The notes under the pieces are model-generated. The model was not told the origin of the DNA and did not search any database. It worked only from the letters and a program-made list of their open reading frames with translations. From Saccoglossus kowalevskii (Eukaryota; Hemichordata; Enteropneusta; Harrimaniidae), in the NCBI RefSeq assembly GCF_000003605.2, contig NW_003138368.1, positions 22,909 to 86,908 on the forward strand: a stretch of DNA of 64,000 nucleotides, read 5' to 3'. Shown piece by piece: positions 10,819 to 25,800 of this stretch. The position numbers were made by a program, and so were the translations under genes. The stretch's first letter is position 1. The number at the start of each line of letters is the position of its first letter.

Positions 10819-13800
10819 ATGGATGGCGAGGAGATTAACGTGGCCGGCGGACCGACCAAACACAACAATGCCGAAACCCGTGCCGAAAATGGCGGACCGC
10901 TTGTTCGCAGTGCAGAAACTGTTCATTCATCCGGGCCTAAGGTGAGTTCGGTTCCGATCGCCATAGAACCGGCAGCAAAGTCGCCAGATGCACCAAGACC
11001 GTCGTCCTGTCCCCCTGGACCACCCTGTTCTTCACCAATGGTGCACGACAGGCGATCGAACAGTACTAATGATCTTAAACGAGATCGCAGTGCATCGCAA
11101 ACATCACAGACACAAACTGATCAAATACCAGTGCTCGAATTGGATGATCTGAAAGTGCCAATTGTTGGGTACGAAATAATGGAACAGAGAGCAAAATTTA
11201 CGGTGAGTTATAGGATGTTAAAATGTTTAACAAATAAAAAAAATGCCTATTATTCTCAGTATGTTTGTGTTCTGACTAAAAAAAGAAAGAAAAAAAGAAC
11301 ATAAATTTAGTTCACATCTATATAGATGAGCACGAATCCCCACACTAGATATTTACTACAATATTTAAGAAATTATACTTTCTGTGAGATCCACACATTT
11401 TAAAGCCCTGCAGTCGTCAACCGATTACAACACCTGTGTATATCTGGGACCCTTGTTGTACTAAACGTGGCATGCTGTAAAAGCGGTTGATACAGTGAAT
11501 GTTCAATATATTAAAAAGTTACTCTATCACAGCAAAGAATCTAGATCTTTGTTAGCTACTAAGACCGGAATTTTTTCTCGTCCTATTCGAAAGATTAATA
11601 ATTAAAAATTATTTTCAGAGCTAGCCTTCGTATCAAGTAATATGTAATGTATTTAAAAGCTTGTGATGTCACTAAGTGCCACACCAATCTCATTGACCTA
11701 CCAAAACTTATACTGTAAAATATGTTGAAAAAGGGACATGCAATTTTAGCAAATTGTGGTAAAATGACGTAATAGCGAAATGTTGATTTAAGGAATCTCT
11801 CTTGTCATTGTTGATTTCCTGTTTTCACAATACTTGTCTGTCGCGTGTCAAAACAAATGGGCAATTATCACCTCCATAAAAACAAGGAAAAACTGTCAAA
11901 TGTAATTATGAAGCACCCCAGATTTTTATGTTCTGGATTACTGTATACAAATCGCTAAGCCTTGGTCATTTTGAATTTATAATAAAGTCATTAGCAACAT
12001 CTTGAATTAGTGAATCAGTTCTTTTGCTAAATTCGCTAAAAAGACGTGCTCGCGAAAAAGACATGTTTTACAGTATTCTATTCATACACAAGATTTGTAG
12101 TCAGGGTTGCATATTTGGTACTCTTAACTTTTTGTTTGTCAGAGGTATTTATATTTTTCTGAGATTTTTCTGTATGTTGGTGTCAGAAATTCATCTCATT
12201 TCATCCCATGTTTTTTTGGTGTACAGTTACTAGTTTGTCATTTTAACAAATTACAACCTTTCGTGACTACTGCTGTGTGCAATAACTACTGATTGCGTAG
12301 ATTGTTTTAGAACTTTTATGATACATGTTATTTTAGTCAATTTAGCTAATTTGTGATTTCACTAGTACAGAATGTATATTCTCACAATGAGATTGTTGGC
12401 TAAGTTAAAGTTCTGATAATTCTTTCATTTAGCGGAATTCGCTAAAATGGCATGTAGCTATTTCAACAGTCCTGAAAATGAAAATATTGTTTACATTTCA
12501 GTATAAAAAAAATATTCCAAGAAAATTTAACAATTATATTGGAAAAAACAAACTTTGAAAAGTAATTTGTGCCATAATTTATTGGCTAAAACACAGTACA
12601 CAGAATGGCAGACAACTGCATTTGTGGGATGCCTGATTATTTTCTTCGCTGCATTTTCACAAGCCACAATGGGTGTTTTTTTCACTGTAGACTGTGAAAA
12701 CTTTTGACCCCAGAAGTGTAAACTTGCTTTGAAATTTATGTGTGTGACTTCCATGTTGTCCATATCCGTACTTTAAAAAAGAGCTTATATTTTAGTTTCT
12801 ATTCTACAGTGTAAGTGTCAAATCAATCAGCTGCCCTCACCTTGATTTGAAAGGGTGAACTTTGACCCGCTTCTAAAGGGTCTATGCTTGAAGTTCAGCA
12901 TTGTATAATATTATTATGCTCATTGTGTAGTATTATTTTTGGCGGAACAAAAAAGTACTTGAAAATACTAAAAATGTTCAATAATGTTAATGATAATTGT
13001 GTATAAAAAACAGAATTTAGTCAACAAAGAGTTGAGACTGTGTACAGTATACGTTTTGATTCACTGCAGTTTTCAACATATTTTATTTATTTTTCAAAAA
13101 ACTTTGATCAAGACTGATAGCCAGTGGGAAATTATGTAAAAAAAATTGGTAAAAGAAAAATATTGCAAAAAGTCGCACTAATATTCTGCTGAAAAAAAAT
13201 GTTGTCATTCAAAGTTTTTTTTGTAATTTCCATGACGCGCTGGTAAAGTATTAAAAAAAATGTTATGCAATGCAAATTATGCAATGTGAATTTGGACTCC
13301 AGCGTTGTAGTGTTTGGGACTCTACATTGCTATGTATAGCTCACATAGAATGAATGCCTGCATAACACAAACACTTGGCATCACAGGGTTGTAAATGTCA
13401 CAGCTTGTAGTGAAAGGAATACATACAATAGTGCATCATTAATCTAAAACCAAGAGATTATTCAACAATATGTAACCCAGACAGAAGAATTAGATCCCTA
13501 GATCATTTAAAAAAGTTTTTTCTTCTTCATGCCACTTGAAGATTTAAAAAAATTCAATGTGTTCCTTCAAGCATTAAGGGGGAGGGTGTCAAAATATTAT
13601 AAATATTATTGTTATAAAATTATTTAATTGTACACAACTGTTGCACGAACACCCTTGAACTAAAATTAATTTGGTGTGAAGAAGGCTAATCTATTTGCAT
13701 GGTCATTTAGAATAGGTAATCAAATTAGACTGAAACAATAGTTTTAATTTTACTTCATGGCTTTTGACTAGATGTTATTTGACTAGCTAACATTTTTTCT

Positions 13801-16800
13801 CTCACATTGCAATGTGTTTGTTTGCAGCTTGCTTGATATACTGCGATGAAAGACGTATTCTCACGTTTCATTTTGTGAATTTGGTAATACCAGGATTTTC
13901 GCTTGGTTTTAAATTCACGTTTCACGTATGGATTGCATTGTTTTCGTCACAAAAACGTTTTTTATTTTAGTGCATTTAGATCTATACAGTATCATCGACA
14001 AATTGTGTTTACTGACAGTTCCTCTATAGTTAGCAAATAATAATAATGTAATACCTAGTAAGCAAAAAATTATAATTTATGTTATATCAAACTGAAAAGT
14101 TTGCAGTTTGCCTATAACAAGCAGTAAGCACAAAAACATGTAAACTCAGACAATCTGGCAAAATGTTTTTCTGAGACATTGTTTTTGCATTTGCCTCTGA
14201 TTTCAATTTGGGCATTTAACAGTAATGGCTGTTCAGTTGAGAATTATAAACATATTCACAAATAAGTTCCACTCGATGTGCCAGTCAACTCAATTTATGT
14301 TTTACCGTATTATCTCTATTAGTAGCACATGTGTTTATGAAAATATCAGAAGTGTGTCTTTGCTCAAAATAATTTATATTATAATAATCCTGCATACAAT
14401 TTGTTTTATGTGCATTTCTACTAGTATTGCTTATGCGCTTCTAATAAAGCAGATATAGTGACAAAATACATACTTTTTTTTAATTGAAGTCCAAAGTATA
14501 CAAGATACAATCTTACAGAGCTTTGAATAAATATAATTACATGTGTCTGAGAAACCTTCAATAAATATACATTGTATATATCGTTAATATTGTCAACTGA
14601 ATGTATTTATTTTTACATACTTTTTAGCTCCGCTGTCGACGAAGTCAAGCGCAGCTTATAGTATTACTGATTGTTCGTCGGCATCCGTCGTCGCTGTCGT
14701 CATCGTCAACTTTACATTTTCAACTTCTTCTTAAAAACCACAAACTGTATAGCTGTGAAACTTTCTAGGAAGGTACCTTGGGTGGTTCTCTTTCAGATTT
14801 TTTCATTTCGTGTAGATATGTTCAATTGTCTTATTTATAGCGAATATTTTTGTCATTTTTGGTCAAAAATGCTATTTTTGACTTCTTCTTGAAAACCGCT
14901 AGCCCGAATGCTTTGATACTTGGTATGTAGGTACCTTGGGTGGACCTCTCTCAGATTTGTTCATTTCGTGATGATATCTTTAATTCTCTAATTTTGATGA
15001 ATATTTTTATCATTTTTGGTGAGTGATATTTTCATCTTCTTGTTAAAAACCGCAAGTCCAATTGCTTTGATACTACATATCTAGGTCCTACATGTGGTCC
15101 TCTCTCAGGTTTGTTCATTTCGTGATGATGTCTTTAATTTTCTAATTTTCATGAATATTTTTGTCATTTTTGGTAAAAAGTGATATTTTCGACTTCTTGT
15201 TAAAAACCGCAAGTCTAATGGCTTTGATATCATATATACTACATAGGTACATGTACTACGGGTAGACCTCTCTCAGATTTGTTCATTTTGTGATGATTTT
15301 GTTCAATTATCTAATTTTAATGAATATTTTTGATAAAAAGTTATGAAAAGTCTGATTGCTTCAATACTATCCATATTGTTCATTTTCTAATGATATCTTC
15401 AGTTCTTTAATTGAAATGTGCATTGCTAACAGCGGAGCTATCTCAGCCAACAGGCTGCTAGTTTTATATTTCCTAAAAAAACTTTTGATAAAGATTTGTA
15501 GGAAATGGGAAATTATGTCCATTTGGTTTCAAAATAAAAAAAAAAAAAATCATAACAATACATAAAAATGTGAAGAATGTACCACCGAAACTTTGGCGGC
15601 AAAAAATATGATTTTCGAAAATTATAATTGATATTTAATTCCCTGAAAGCTAATGCAGACTCAGTAAAATGCATTCATGTTTGTCAGTTTATTTCAAGTT
15701 ATCAAAATATACCACACTCCTTTGAAGCAGTAAAATGTACAATCACAGGAAATCCAGTTGGCTTCCTATGACTAGGATTACATGTACTGGGATGTTTGTG
15801 GCACCCCTAGCTAGATATGGTTTCTCACTGACACCCTAGCTTAATATGATATCTCCCTTGTACACACCCCCTTCCCTTGATTTTTAGATAATATTCGATA
15901 AGTGGTATCAGATTTACTTTTCTATTTCATATTCTACTGGTATTTATCAAATGCATAAATTTTGCATCTTTGCATCATCAAAAAAACTAATTGTATTTGA
16001 AATTTTTGTATCTGCATCCAAGTTTATTTACTTTTTAAGCTGTCAACTTTTTTATGATTATAAAAGACATCTTGACATTTTTTATCCAAATTTTCGGTGG
16101 ATGGCAAGCGGTACAGCGGGGAAATGAATTCTATGTACTGCCAAGATAAAATTTCAGGAATAATAAATGGTCTATATACGTGTCAAAAAAACATGAAAAT
16201 ATTTGAATGTCTAATATTACTGGTCCATAGTGGAAAGATTCAGATTTATCTTATTTCAAACAGTTATTACGATAATATATTGTCTCTTAGTCAAATGTGA
16301 AAAGTTTATCAGTTTTTGGAGATCGTAAGCCGATGGCGCCACTATCTCAAATTGTGTGCAAAAACCAATCAACTTGCTGATAAATGGCGTGATATTAGAG
16401 GTGTGACGTAAAAAATAGCACACAGCTTCATCACATGAAATGTGCATGATACATGTGATTAAGTATCTTAGCAACCAGTATCCTGTTTTTTTCTGCTAAG
16501 GCCCACACAAAGTTTTTCTTCCCAAAATAAAAAAAAAATTAATACTGTACATACATTTTTAACTGATATTAACAGTGACGAGAGACATGAATATTTTTTT
16601 CTATAATGTGTATGAGGATATTAACCTTTGAGCTATTACATCCACCTCCATATCAAGGTCATGGTTCAATAACCCAGTCATTAATTTATCTGTATTCTAG
16701 TTACACCTGCCTGTATCTTACTTTTAGATGATTTTCTATCAGTTTATACAAATTATGAACAATACCATTTGTCTCGATCTGTTAAAAGTGTCTACTAGTA

Positions 16801-19800
16801 TTAAGTGTCCTGAAACTTAAAAATCACAGGACCTTCCAGGCTACTACAGTATATGTGTTATTAAAAGTATCAAATATTTCGAAATTTCCTCTGCATAGAA
16901 TATTACTGATATAGGTATTCACAGTATAAATGTAAAAAATGGTTTTTCTTTGTTTTTATGTTAGTGCCATGTTTACGTTGAAATATAACTTGAACCGGTA
17001 TGTCTGGGTGGTTAGCCATAGACTCAGACTACTGATGATTTAATGAGCTGCCATTCCATTAACACCCTTTGAATGGATTTACATAGTGATGAACTGTGGC
17101 AGGCTGGTAGTCTGGGCTTTCAATTTCCCTTCACAAGTTGCTAATAGCTAATTACTTCGCCAAGACAAATTGCAAATCATTGAATTACTCTAAGAAAGAA
17201 AATGGTTTCCATTTGAAAACAGTTGCATCCGTGGCACAGAATGGCAAATTATACAGCTGTAAACTGTTTATTTACCACCTGGTACGTTCCTACATGAATC
17301 TGATAATATGATCTTTCATAGCATTTTTTCCCCAAGTTGGTAATTAGGAAATGGGTGTGTAACTAATAGCAACCACATCTGCATTTTGTTTTAGCTAAAC
17401 TGAAAGCAGGACTGATAGTTGTTAAAGGCCCTCTAAAAATAATATTGTTAGCTGCATATTAGACTATAAACAGTTATAATCATGGTCATGAAATGTTTTT
17501 TCTGGTGGTACATGTCCATAAATAAGCTGACATTGAAGTCTAAGAGTGTTTCAAAAGTCATCAGGTTGGAAGTTAATGCTCCTCATGGAATAAAATACAG
17601 AGAAAAAAGAAATAATTCTACTTTTTATACTGAACAACTCTTCTGAATACATTGCAGTTTTGTCTAAAACTTTGACAAAAAGGACATGAGTGCACGGAAA
17701 CATAATTAGTACCAGTCACCTTCTGAAAAACAACAAATAGAAACAATTGTTTGTGAAATATTCTGACAAACAACTGTAACCAACAAATTAAAACATGCCC
17801 TTGTGAATCATTAGCATCTCTACATTAATTAGCCGCCATTATGTTAGCACCTTGTGGTGTTAATTGAATGACCCTGATCTAATCTAATATGCAAATTTTC
17901 ATTCCAAAAGTTCTTGGGGAATTCAATTTAAAAATAGTAAGAATTCAATTTGGGGGGAAAAGCGATTGGTGAGTAGCTTTCGCTGTCACTGGTCCTTTCA
18001 TAGAAGTTGAGAATTAATGTTTTACTTGTCATGAACAGCAGGTGTTAGTACTTACATGAACACCATCTTTAGAAGTTTTTAATTTGTCTTTTTGATTTGT
18101 GCAGTTGTTCTAGAAAGAATTCCTCAAATAAGACCCATGCTCTGATAATGCCACTAGTTTCTGAGACCAAGAAACATTTGACCATATATAGAATGGGTTT
18201 TGCATCATGCATTCAATATGTAATGATTTAAATATTGTTTATTGAAATTAATAATTCTCAAAACAATTTTCCAATATGGATAAGAATTTATTAAAGGCAC
18301 CTGGGGAACCAAAATTGGGATGTGAATCAAGAAATAAACAAGGCAACAAGGGTCAAAACATTGTTATGTTAATTATTTATTCGCTTATGCAATAGTTTTG
18401 AGGCTTTTTGTGAATTACTTTGGCAATAGCTAAGGAAATTGCGACCAAATCGATATTAGCAAGATTTAATGGATGGCAGTGACAATCCCCAAAATGCAAA
18501 TTAAGACATGTGAAGCATCCCGAAACTGTCTCTCTCAAGTCAGAGTATGCACTGACTGTGGAATAGGAATTAACCATTGTTTGGGGGCAACTCAAATTAT
18601 TCCCATTTTGAGGGTATCATATAAAACGAGGGATTCAAAAAGTGAAAACCTCGAACATACATGCACAAAGTTTTTGTTTTTGGCTTTCCAAATGGCATTA
18701 GGCCCATGGCCTGCAAGTTAGAGTGCATATACCTAAGTGGCCATACTTCAGCAAAGGATTTAGTCAAGGCATATTTCATGTCAAAATTGCAAAACTGTTT
18801 GTCTTTTAAGCAATCTGAGAAGTCTGAATTACTAAAGTACAAGATAACATAGCTGAAATATCCAAGAACAAACACATACCAATAATTATATCTCAAAAGT
18901 AAATATTGGTGGTATATTTTAAGTCTAACTTGACCCAGAAGTGAACATTGTTATGACTCTAAATATCCAAACATATTTTACTATAAGAATACTGGTAGTA
19001 ATAATAGAAATCAATACAAAGGTGTCAAATTTGTTCTCAATATAATAATATAAAAAATCTACAAAGGTCAATTGACAGACTAAGATTTATGTTTTTAATA
19101 ATTAATCAAGACTGTAATGTAACCTTACTGTGGGAGGTGTGGCAGTTTAATCGCTATAATGTGATACTCAACAAATATGAAATTTGACAAACAACATACG
19201 TCCTTGGTTAAAATATTCAAATATTATAAGTACCGGTAACTATAATTAGTTGTATTCATTCATTCATTAGGGGAAAATGTCCTATATTAATAAGTTATAA
19301 TTTAGGTACAAGGACGTATCAGTGGCGGGTTGATAAGTATAAAGTGATTCTCAGGTCGTGAAACAAGATAAAATACGAACAAGGTGTGCTGATGATTTCT
19401 ACATTGACACTTCATGGTGGTTTTTCAGTGATTTTCTTGAACTTTGAGGCAGTGTACTATCTGAACCAAAACACAAACATGCACAATGATTTCAAAGTCA
19501 CTATCATTATAAATACGTCATTATTCCAGTTTTTATTTCCACATTTGTTCCCCCAAATCAATCAATCTAATGAATATTCATGAGGCAGAAAATTTAAAAT
19601 TAATGCTGTTCAATAGTTTGTGTATCATTAATTTCCATAAAGCTATTGTTAGAGGATGGAGATGACAAGGTGTTTACTAAAATTGGAGGTTGCAGATGTA
19701 ATAATTTGATTATGTTAGGTTGTGGTTGGGATTGAATGTTCGAAACAATTATTGGTATCTCTAGTATGAATAAAAGTGAAAGTAGTTTTTAAATCAGTGT

Positions 19801-22800
19801 GGCTTGTGCATTATATTTAGGAAATAATTCAACAGAGACGATATTTGTATCAAACAGAACACCTGAAAACAACCTTGAAAATATAGCTCATCTGATTGGC
19901 TAAACCAATAAAACTCCCTTGTGCTTATTATTTTCACCAAATTTCTCCAAGTTTTTTCCTGTAGAACAAGGGTTATCGAGTTTTTTTAGAATGACAGATG
20001 CATCATCCTTGGAAGTTTGAACACTACGTGATCACTGATGAATAAAACAGATAGGTTCGATTTGAGATACTGATTTAGTAGGGGTTTTTTTTCGTAAGTT
20101 ATTTTAAGACGCTATTTATTACGCCAAACTATACTATTCAATATTTTACATATTTTTACATATTTTTGTGTATTTCTGTATTATTTCTAACTTGACTTTT
20201 GACAAAATAGACTTAAATTCCCACTGTATACAGGTCCTCATAACTTTTTTTTTTTAAATGCGAGTCTATTTCGTGAAAGTAACGGGTGTTGACTTTGTAT
20301 GGCATTAAAAGGATTAAAGGTTGAAGAGTTAATTGCTGTATTTCCGATTTGACTCTGTGTCTATAATCTTTAAATTATTTTGTTCTGTTCTTACACTGTC
20401 ATATATTGACGTACATGACTGTACACTACATTATTTTTGTGCGTTGTCGTTGTGCGTGTGTTTTCCCCTGACCTGGTCTATTACCTGTTGACAATGTTTT
20501 CAACAAGTTACAGTTAAGGACACGTTGTCATTGTGTGAATGCTACACTTGATTAGTTTGCAATAAACATCTCTCAAATCTCATTATCACTGGACCTGCAC
20601 CGCATTCCATTCATATTGCCCACTGAACCATTGACCAGTGGCTGTATTCATTGTGACAACTGTGAGTAACCATTAAAACCACCCAACATGGGGTAGTATG
20701 GTTCAATTTGTTCTCTGCATGGTTCTCAAGGTCAAGATTTACATTTTATTGTTTGACTTTCTCTCTAAATAATGTTCTATATCAAAACTTACACCGATAG
20801 AACGAAGGAGTTCATTCTCTTTTCAGTTGCAAAAAGATTTAATATAAGTAATGATCAACTGGGGGGGGGGGGGTTATAAATTAAATTGAGTCAGGCTGTT
20901 CCATCATGCATGCATCCACCCATACATCATTTGTTGAATGTTTGTCTTCAAAGTTACTAACTTAATAAACAACATGTCATGCTTTACTCATTGTTTTTTT
21001 TAAGCCTTGATCCAAAACAAGGTCAGGTTGCCATGTTTTTTATTATTTGTGTTAAGCATATGTGATAGGTTAAACTTTGGTAAGTAACCACCTGTTGATC
21101 AAGACCAACTTCTTCAAAGATGGATAACTAATAAAAAAGTGAAATATTTAAAAACAATACACATTTTTTGATATTTCGAGTGACAAGTTCTATTAAATGA
21201 AAAAAAAAGTGTGGGTTCCCTTACTTGTTTCCATGGAAACCATGACTTTGTGATTTCCCCATAGCGATAAATCCTACTGGGAGTGGGCATTTGAATTTGA
21301 AAATCGGTCATAATACATAAAATTTTAGTTTATGTAATTCAAAAACTATTAGTTTTGGCTGCTTCCATTCATTGCTATATTGGAATCGTTAGTTTTAACA
21401 AATGTTTAGAACATTTATTCTTTACACCATGCATCGAAAACTGCGTTTCTGAAATGAAAAATTGTAATGGTTTTGCTGATATCAATTTTCCTGGGTTGAT
21501 GATCAAATCATGTTTATGGGGACGAATGTTTGCGAAAACTACTACGACTTTATAACCCCAGAAAAATGTTCATCACTATTTTTCTAGAATTGTTAAATTT
21601 TCATGATTTGATGAGGGATGAATGTTCATGAGAAAAGAGCTTTGTGAGTCACCAATCTGTCACTTTGACTCCCTAGGATGCCAGTGAAAGTTACTGTGAT
21701 TTTCTAGGACGCCAGTGACTGTGACTCCCTAGAATTCCTGTGAAATGTTCACTGTTAACAAATTTGGTTTTGACTTGCACATTTGTGAATATTGGTCCTG
21801 TAGTTGACAAAACTTCAAATTTATTTATTAATTTATGATAGCTGCTTATAATGTAGTATATGAATTTCACAAAATTCGGATTTAAAACTTAGAATTAAAC
21901 CATCCTAGAAAAAACCAGTAAGAAAAGCAACCCTTTTGAAACTGATCTCTTTTCAAAGAAAAAAGAATAGACTCTAAGAATGAACTGTTTTATTTAAGTG
22001 GATTGTGTATACCTGTATGTATTTTCTGTTTAGTCTGACGCATTGGCATTCAGCACCATACAATACTATATGAATAGCCATTTATTAGTTGTTTTGGTCA
22101 GTATTGGAGGAAAGAAATCATGAACAATGAATTGGGTGTATGCCCTGGAGTAGCTTTCATTAAATTTGTTGTCTGTGTTCTCTCTTTAACGCCCAGCTTC
22201 CTGTTATTATATCCCTGCAGCTGGCAGGGTCTCTATACTGTATTCAAAACGATGATAAAAAATGACCACAGTGTCAGAGTTTGTCACAGCTTGGAAAATG
22301 TTAACAAAGCTCCCAGGCATTAAGAACTGGGTCAACCAAACACTGCATACATCCAGAACTAATTTGAACACATCTATGGCAGTACATGTGAATATGGCCT
22401 TGGCCGATGGTGTTAATGTGTTCAGCTGGCCAATACACAAGTGATGGCTATTAAACATCCTGTTGTGTGCTAGTTTACTATGTCAACATTTTGAAGTTAA
22501 ACTTGTTTTGAAAATATATCTTCACAAAAATGTGCTTATACAAGTAGTACCCTTGAATCTCCACAAATGTGAAACGGGAGATGCTCTCATAGAAATCGCA
22601 TCCCCTCTGTTGCATTGTACTATTTTAATAGAAACCGCGGCTTCTAATACAGATTTAACAATAACATGCATTTTGTGATTGTTGTGTGAAAGCAGAATAC
22701 AATGCAGAATTCAGTCCTCTATTTCATAAGATAACTATAAGAATCTATCCAGTTCTCTTCTTATAGCTCACTCACTAATGGCAAGATATTATGGGGAGGG

Positions 22801-25800
22801 GGGCGTCGGCAATAAATTTGTTGATGACATCAACAAAAGCATTGTCAATCAATCATCTTCAGATAACATGATTTATTGAGAATCTTTCCTGTGTAGATTT
22901 ACCCCAGACCATTCGTCCCGGTGTTATCGCTATCGCCACACGAGACTCCAGCTTGTCTCCTATACAATTTTCCTTCCGCCCACTTAATTTTAATATTCAT
23001 ATGACCTTTGCACTGACATTGATAGCCAATCGCATTCGACCGCGGATGTCACTCTAAATAAACAACTGAATAAATTAATATACCATATTTGGAAGATAGC
23101 GGGTAAATTCAACGTTGTTGGTGTGTTCCTTCGGGTTCCGAAGTCGCACAAAACGAGTTCATGTTCCGTTATCTTTCGCAAGTAAAACAGGTCGATATGT
23201 ATTAAACATGGCATTTGTTTTCTTGTTTTAACCCCCTTATTACGCAAGCTTCCGTCGAAGTGGTCTTTTTTTCGACGATTTGTGGCATGTTGCAAAACGA
23301 ACGAAACATTGCGGCATTCTTAGCGGTGGATAAGGGATCGACTGTCGTCACATTTATGTCTCGTTTGAAAGAGAATAAACAACCGCTCAGAAAAATATGT
23401 TGCTAATATTTAAGTGCGGTGCCTTGAAATCGCCTGCCCGACGTCCAAATTTCAAAAGGATGTTCGATTTGCAATGACGACCGTTCATATGTACTAGGCC
23501 ACGTTACTAATTACTACTAGGGTCGGTGTTTGCATTAAGAATTATAGAACAAAAGATCAGCAAAGCGGTGNNNNNNNNNNNNNNNNNNNNNNNNNNNNNN
23601 NNNNNNNNNNNNNNNNNNNNNNNNNNNNNNNNNNNNNNNNNNNNNNNNNNNNNNNNNNNNNNNNNNNNNNNNNNNNNNNNNNNNNNNNNNNNNNNNNNNN
23701 NNNNNNNNNNNNNNNNNNNNNNNNNNNNNNNNNNNNNNNNNNNNNNNNNNNNNNNNNNNNNNNNNNNNNNNNNNNNNNNNNNNNNNNNNNNNNNNNNNNN
23801 NNNNNNNNNNNNNNNNNNNNNNNNNNNNNNNNNNNNNNNNNNNNNNNNNNNNNNNNNNNNNNNNNNNNNNNNNNNNNNNNNNNNNNNNNNNNNNNNNNNN
23901 NNNNNNNNNNNNNNNNNNNNNNNNNNNNNNNNCCGGGACGAATGGTCTGGGGTAGTGTAGATTTCAAACTGAATATTAATGGGTAATAAGATATTACTAG
24001 CCTTGTACCCTGGCATTAGTTGAGAGAGGTATCTAAGTAATCATATGAGTTAGTGTGTTTATGATTGTGAACGCCACGTGATCATTCATGGGTCAGCAGC
24101 TTGTAAACGCGTGAGACCTAAAGCCACCCGTGGGAGGGGGGGGGGTGGTGTTAATACTGTTTTCAATTACTGTACACATGTAAATATTCGTTTAGGGACG
24201 GCGAATGTTGAATGCATGTTTTAATTATTCATGGGGGCTATAAGCCGATTAGATTGTTTTCATCCAGGTTTACTCATGCAAGAAAGTCCTAATGTAATAC
24301 TTTTAACTGAATCCTCTATAATTAAGCGTCTGGTTTCCATGGACATTCACAGTTTTTAGACAATAAATATCAAGCGCATTCTGTCTGGCTGCCAAATATT
24401 TGTTCGTACATGCCCTGAAGGCCGCATGAGTGAGAATTGTTTACTTAATATTGCTCTCAAACTCTGTTTATTCTTTCTCACTTCTTCTGGATCACCTTCC
24501 AGTCTTTCTTCATGACACTAATGTTCATTGTCCTCTCATCCTTAAATTTTTGATCGCCATTACTCGTTCTTTACGTTACTTTGGTAAGTCTGGCTTTACA
24601 TCATTGTTATGATTGATTTCACTGTCACTGACAACTTCATAATGTGCTGGAGTATTTTGAGTACCTGCATTTTTGATAATAACTTAAATAATTATCATTC
24701 AGAAAAGTTTTGTAACAATCAACATTAATGCCATTTTACACTCTATAATGTCACAGATTTTACTTATGTTGTGATGCCCTTAACACATTCTAATGCCTCC
24801 TCCATTATCATTAATAAACTCTTACCCAATTCTTAAAGGAAAAGTAAACCCAGTCCACACTCACGCAATGTATACGTCGCTATGAGTCCCATATCAAACA
24901 GGACGCGGCACGACGACTGTCGCCCTTTAAGATAATTTTTATTATTGTTACACATGAGAGAGCTTCGTGAACAAACTTGTGTGAATTTAAGTTAGATGGA
25001 GAGTTTCCATGGAGGTGATTAGTTGTATATCAGAATGACAAGTGTCGCCATTAGCACATTCAAAATATCTGCAAGTCTGCATATTGGAAAAATAATCTGC
25101 AGGAAACTGATAGAAATTTGCATCTTCTTAACTTAATCTTAAAAAGAGCATCTTTGTAGAACTATGTAGCTGCATTCCAATCTCCTTCCATAGGTACTCA
25201 CGCTTTATGCAAATGATAAGTAATGCATATCAAACTGTTTGAAGTTCAGCCACAATCAACATCACACTTTCTCCACAATTCGTTGCCACATATCCCCATA
25301 CTTGTATAGGATTTAGTTTATAAAACACTCATAATTAATACCGTTTATTTTTATTTAATTTTATACCGTTTAATTCATACTGTTAATTATGCACAATCTT
25401 TTGATGATATTTTATTGTGAAAGTGAACATCAATAGTGTAACACAATCACAGATTTAAATTAATTTTGGTTTGTAAAATCTGCATTAGAAGGTGCAGCTT
25501 CTGATAAAAATGGTACAATGCAAACAGTTGGGATGTGGCTTCTATTAGAGCATCTACGCATGAACTTTTGGTTTTCAATTGTTCAAAAAGAATGGGTGCA
25601 ATTTCTATTAGTATTACAGCTTAAATACAGATTTTACATAGTTGCTTTGTATTCATGAAATTGTATTTTACCTATGTGATTTTTGTTTAATGGTAGGGTA
25701 TGCTGAAATATAGGCTAAAAATGAAAAAGTGCCACCATACTGCATAACTTGTGTGTTATTTAATTATAATTTATTTGTATTTCTAGGTATTCAAACTACT

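Larger units (their letters stand above)
11203..25786 (+). other. SNX16 intron 1 (14.6 kb)
   Basis: Donor ACG|GTGAGT and acceptor TTTCTAG|GTATTC. It contains a dispersed repeat (11716-11905), a Helentron-like repeat (14625-15465), a CpG-richer island with an assembly gap (22900-24130), and a CpG MITE (24832-24930). Most of the rest, including 16.0-22.8 kb, is AT-rich with no coding signal I can support. Confidence 0.8.

Noticed and set aside
18377-18896. Overlapping frames on both strands
   Set aside because: Contradictory strands, no motif and no splice structure; deep in SNX16 intron 1.
22990-23406. Overlapping frames on both strands in the CpG-richer island
   Set aside because: Fewer stops are expected in CpG-rich DNA; no homology or splice sites.
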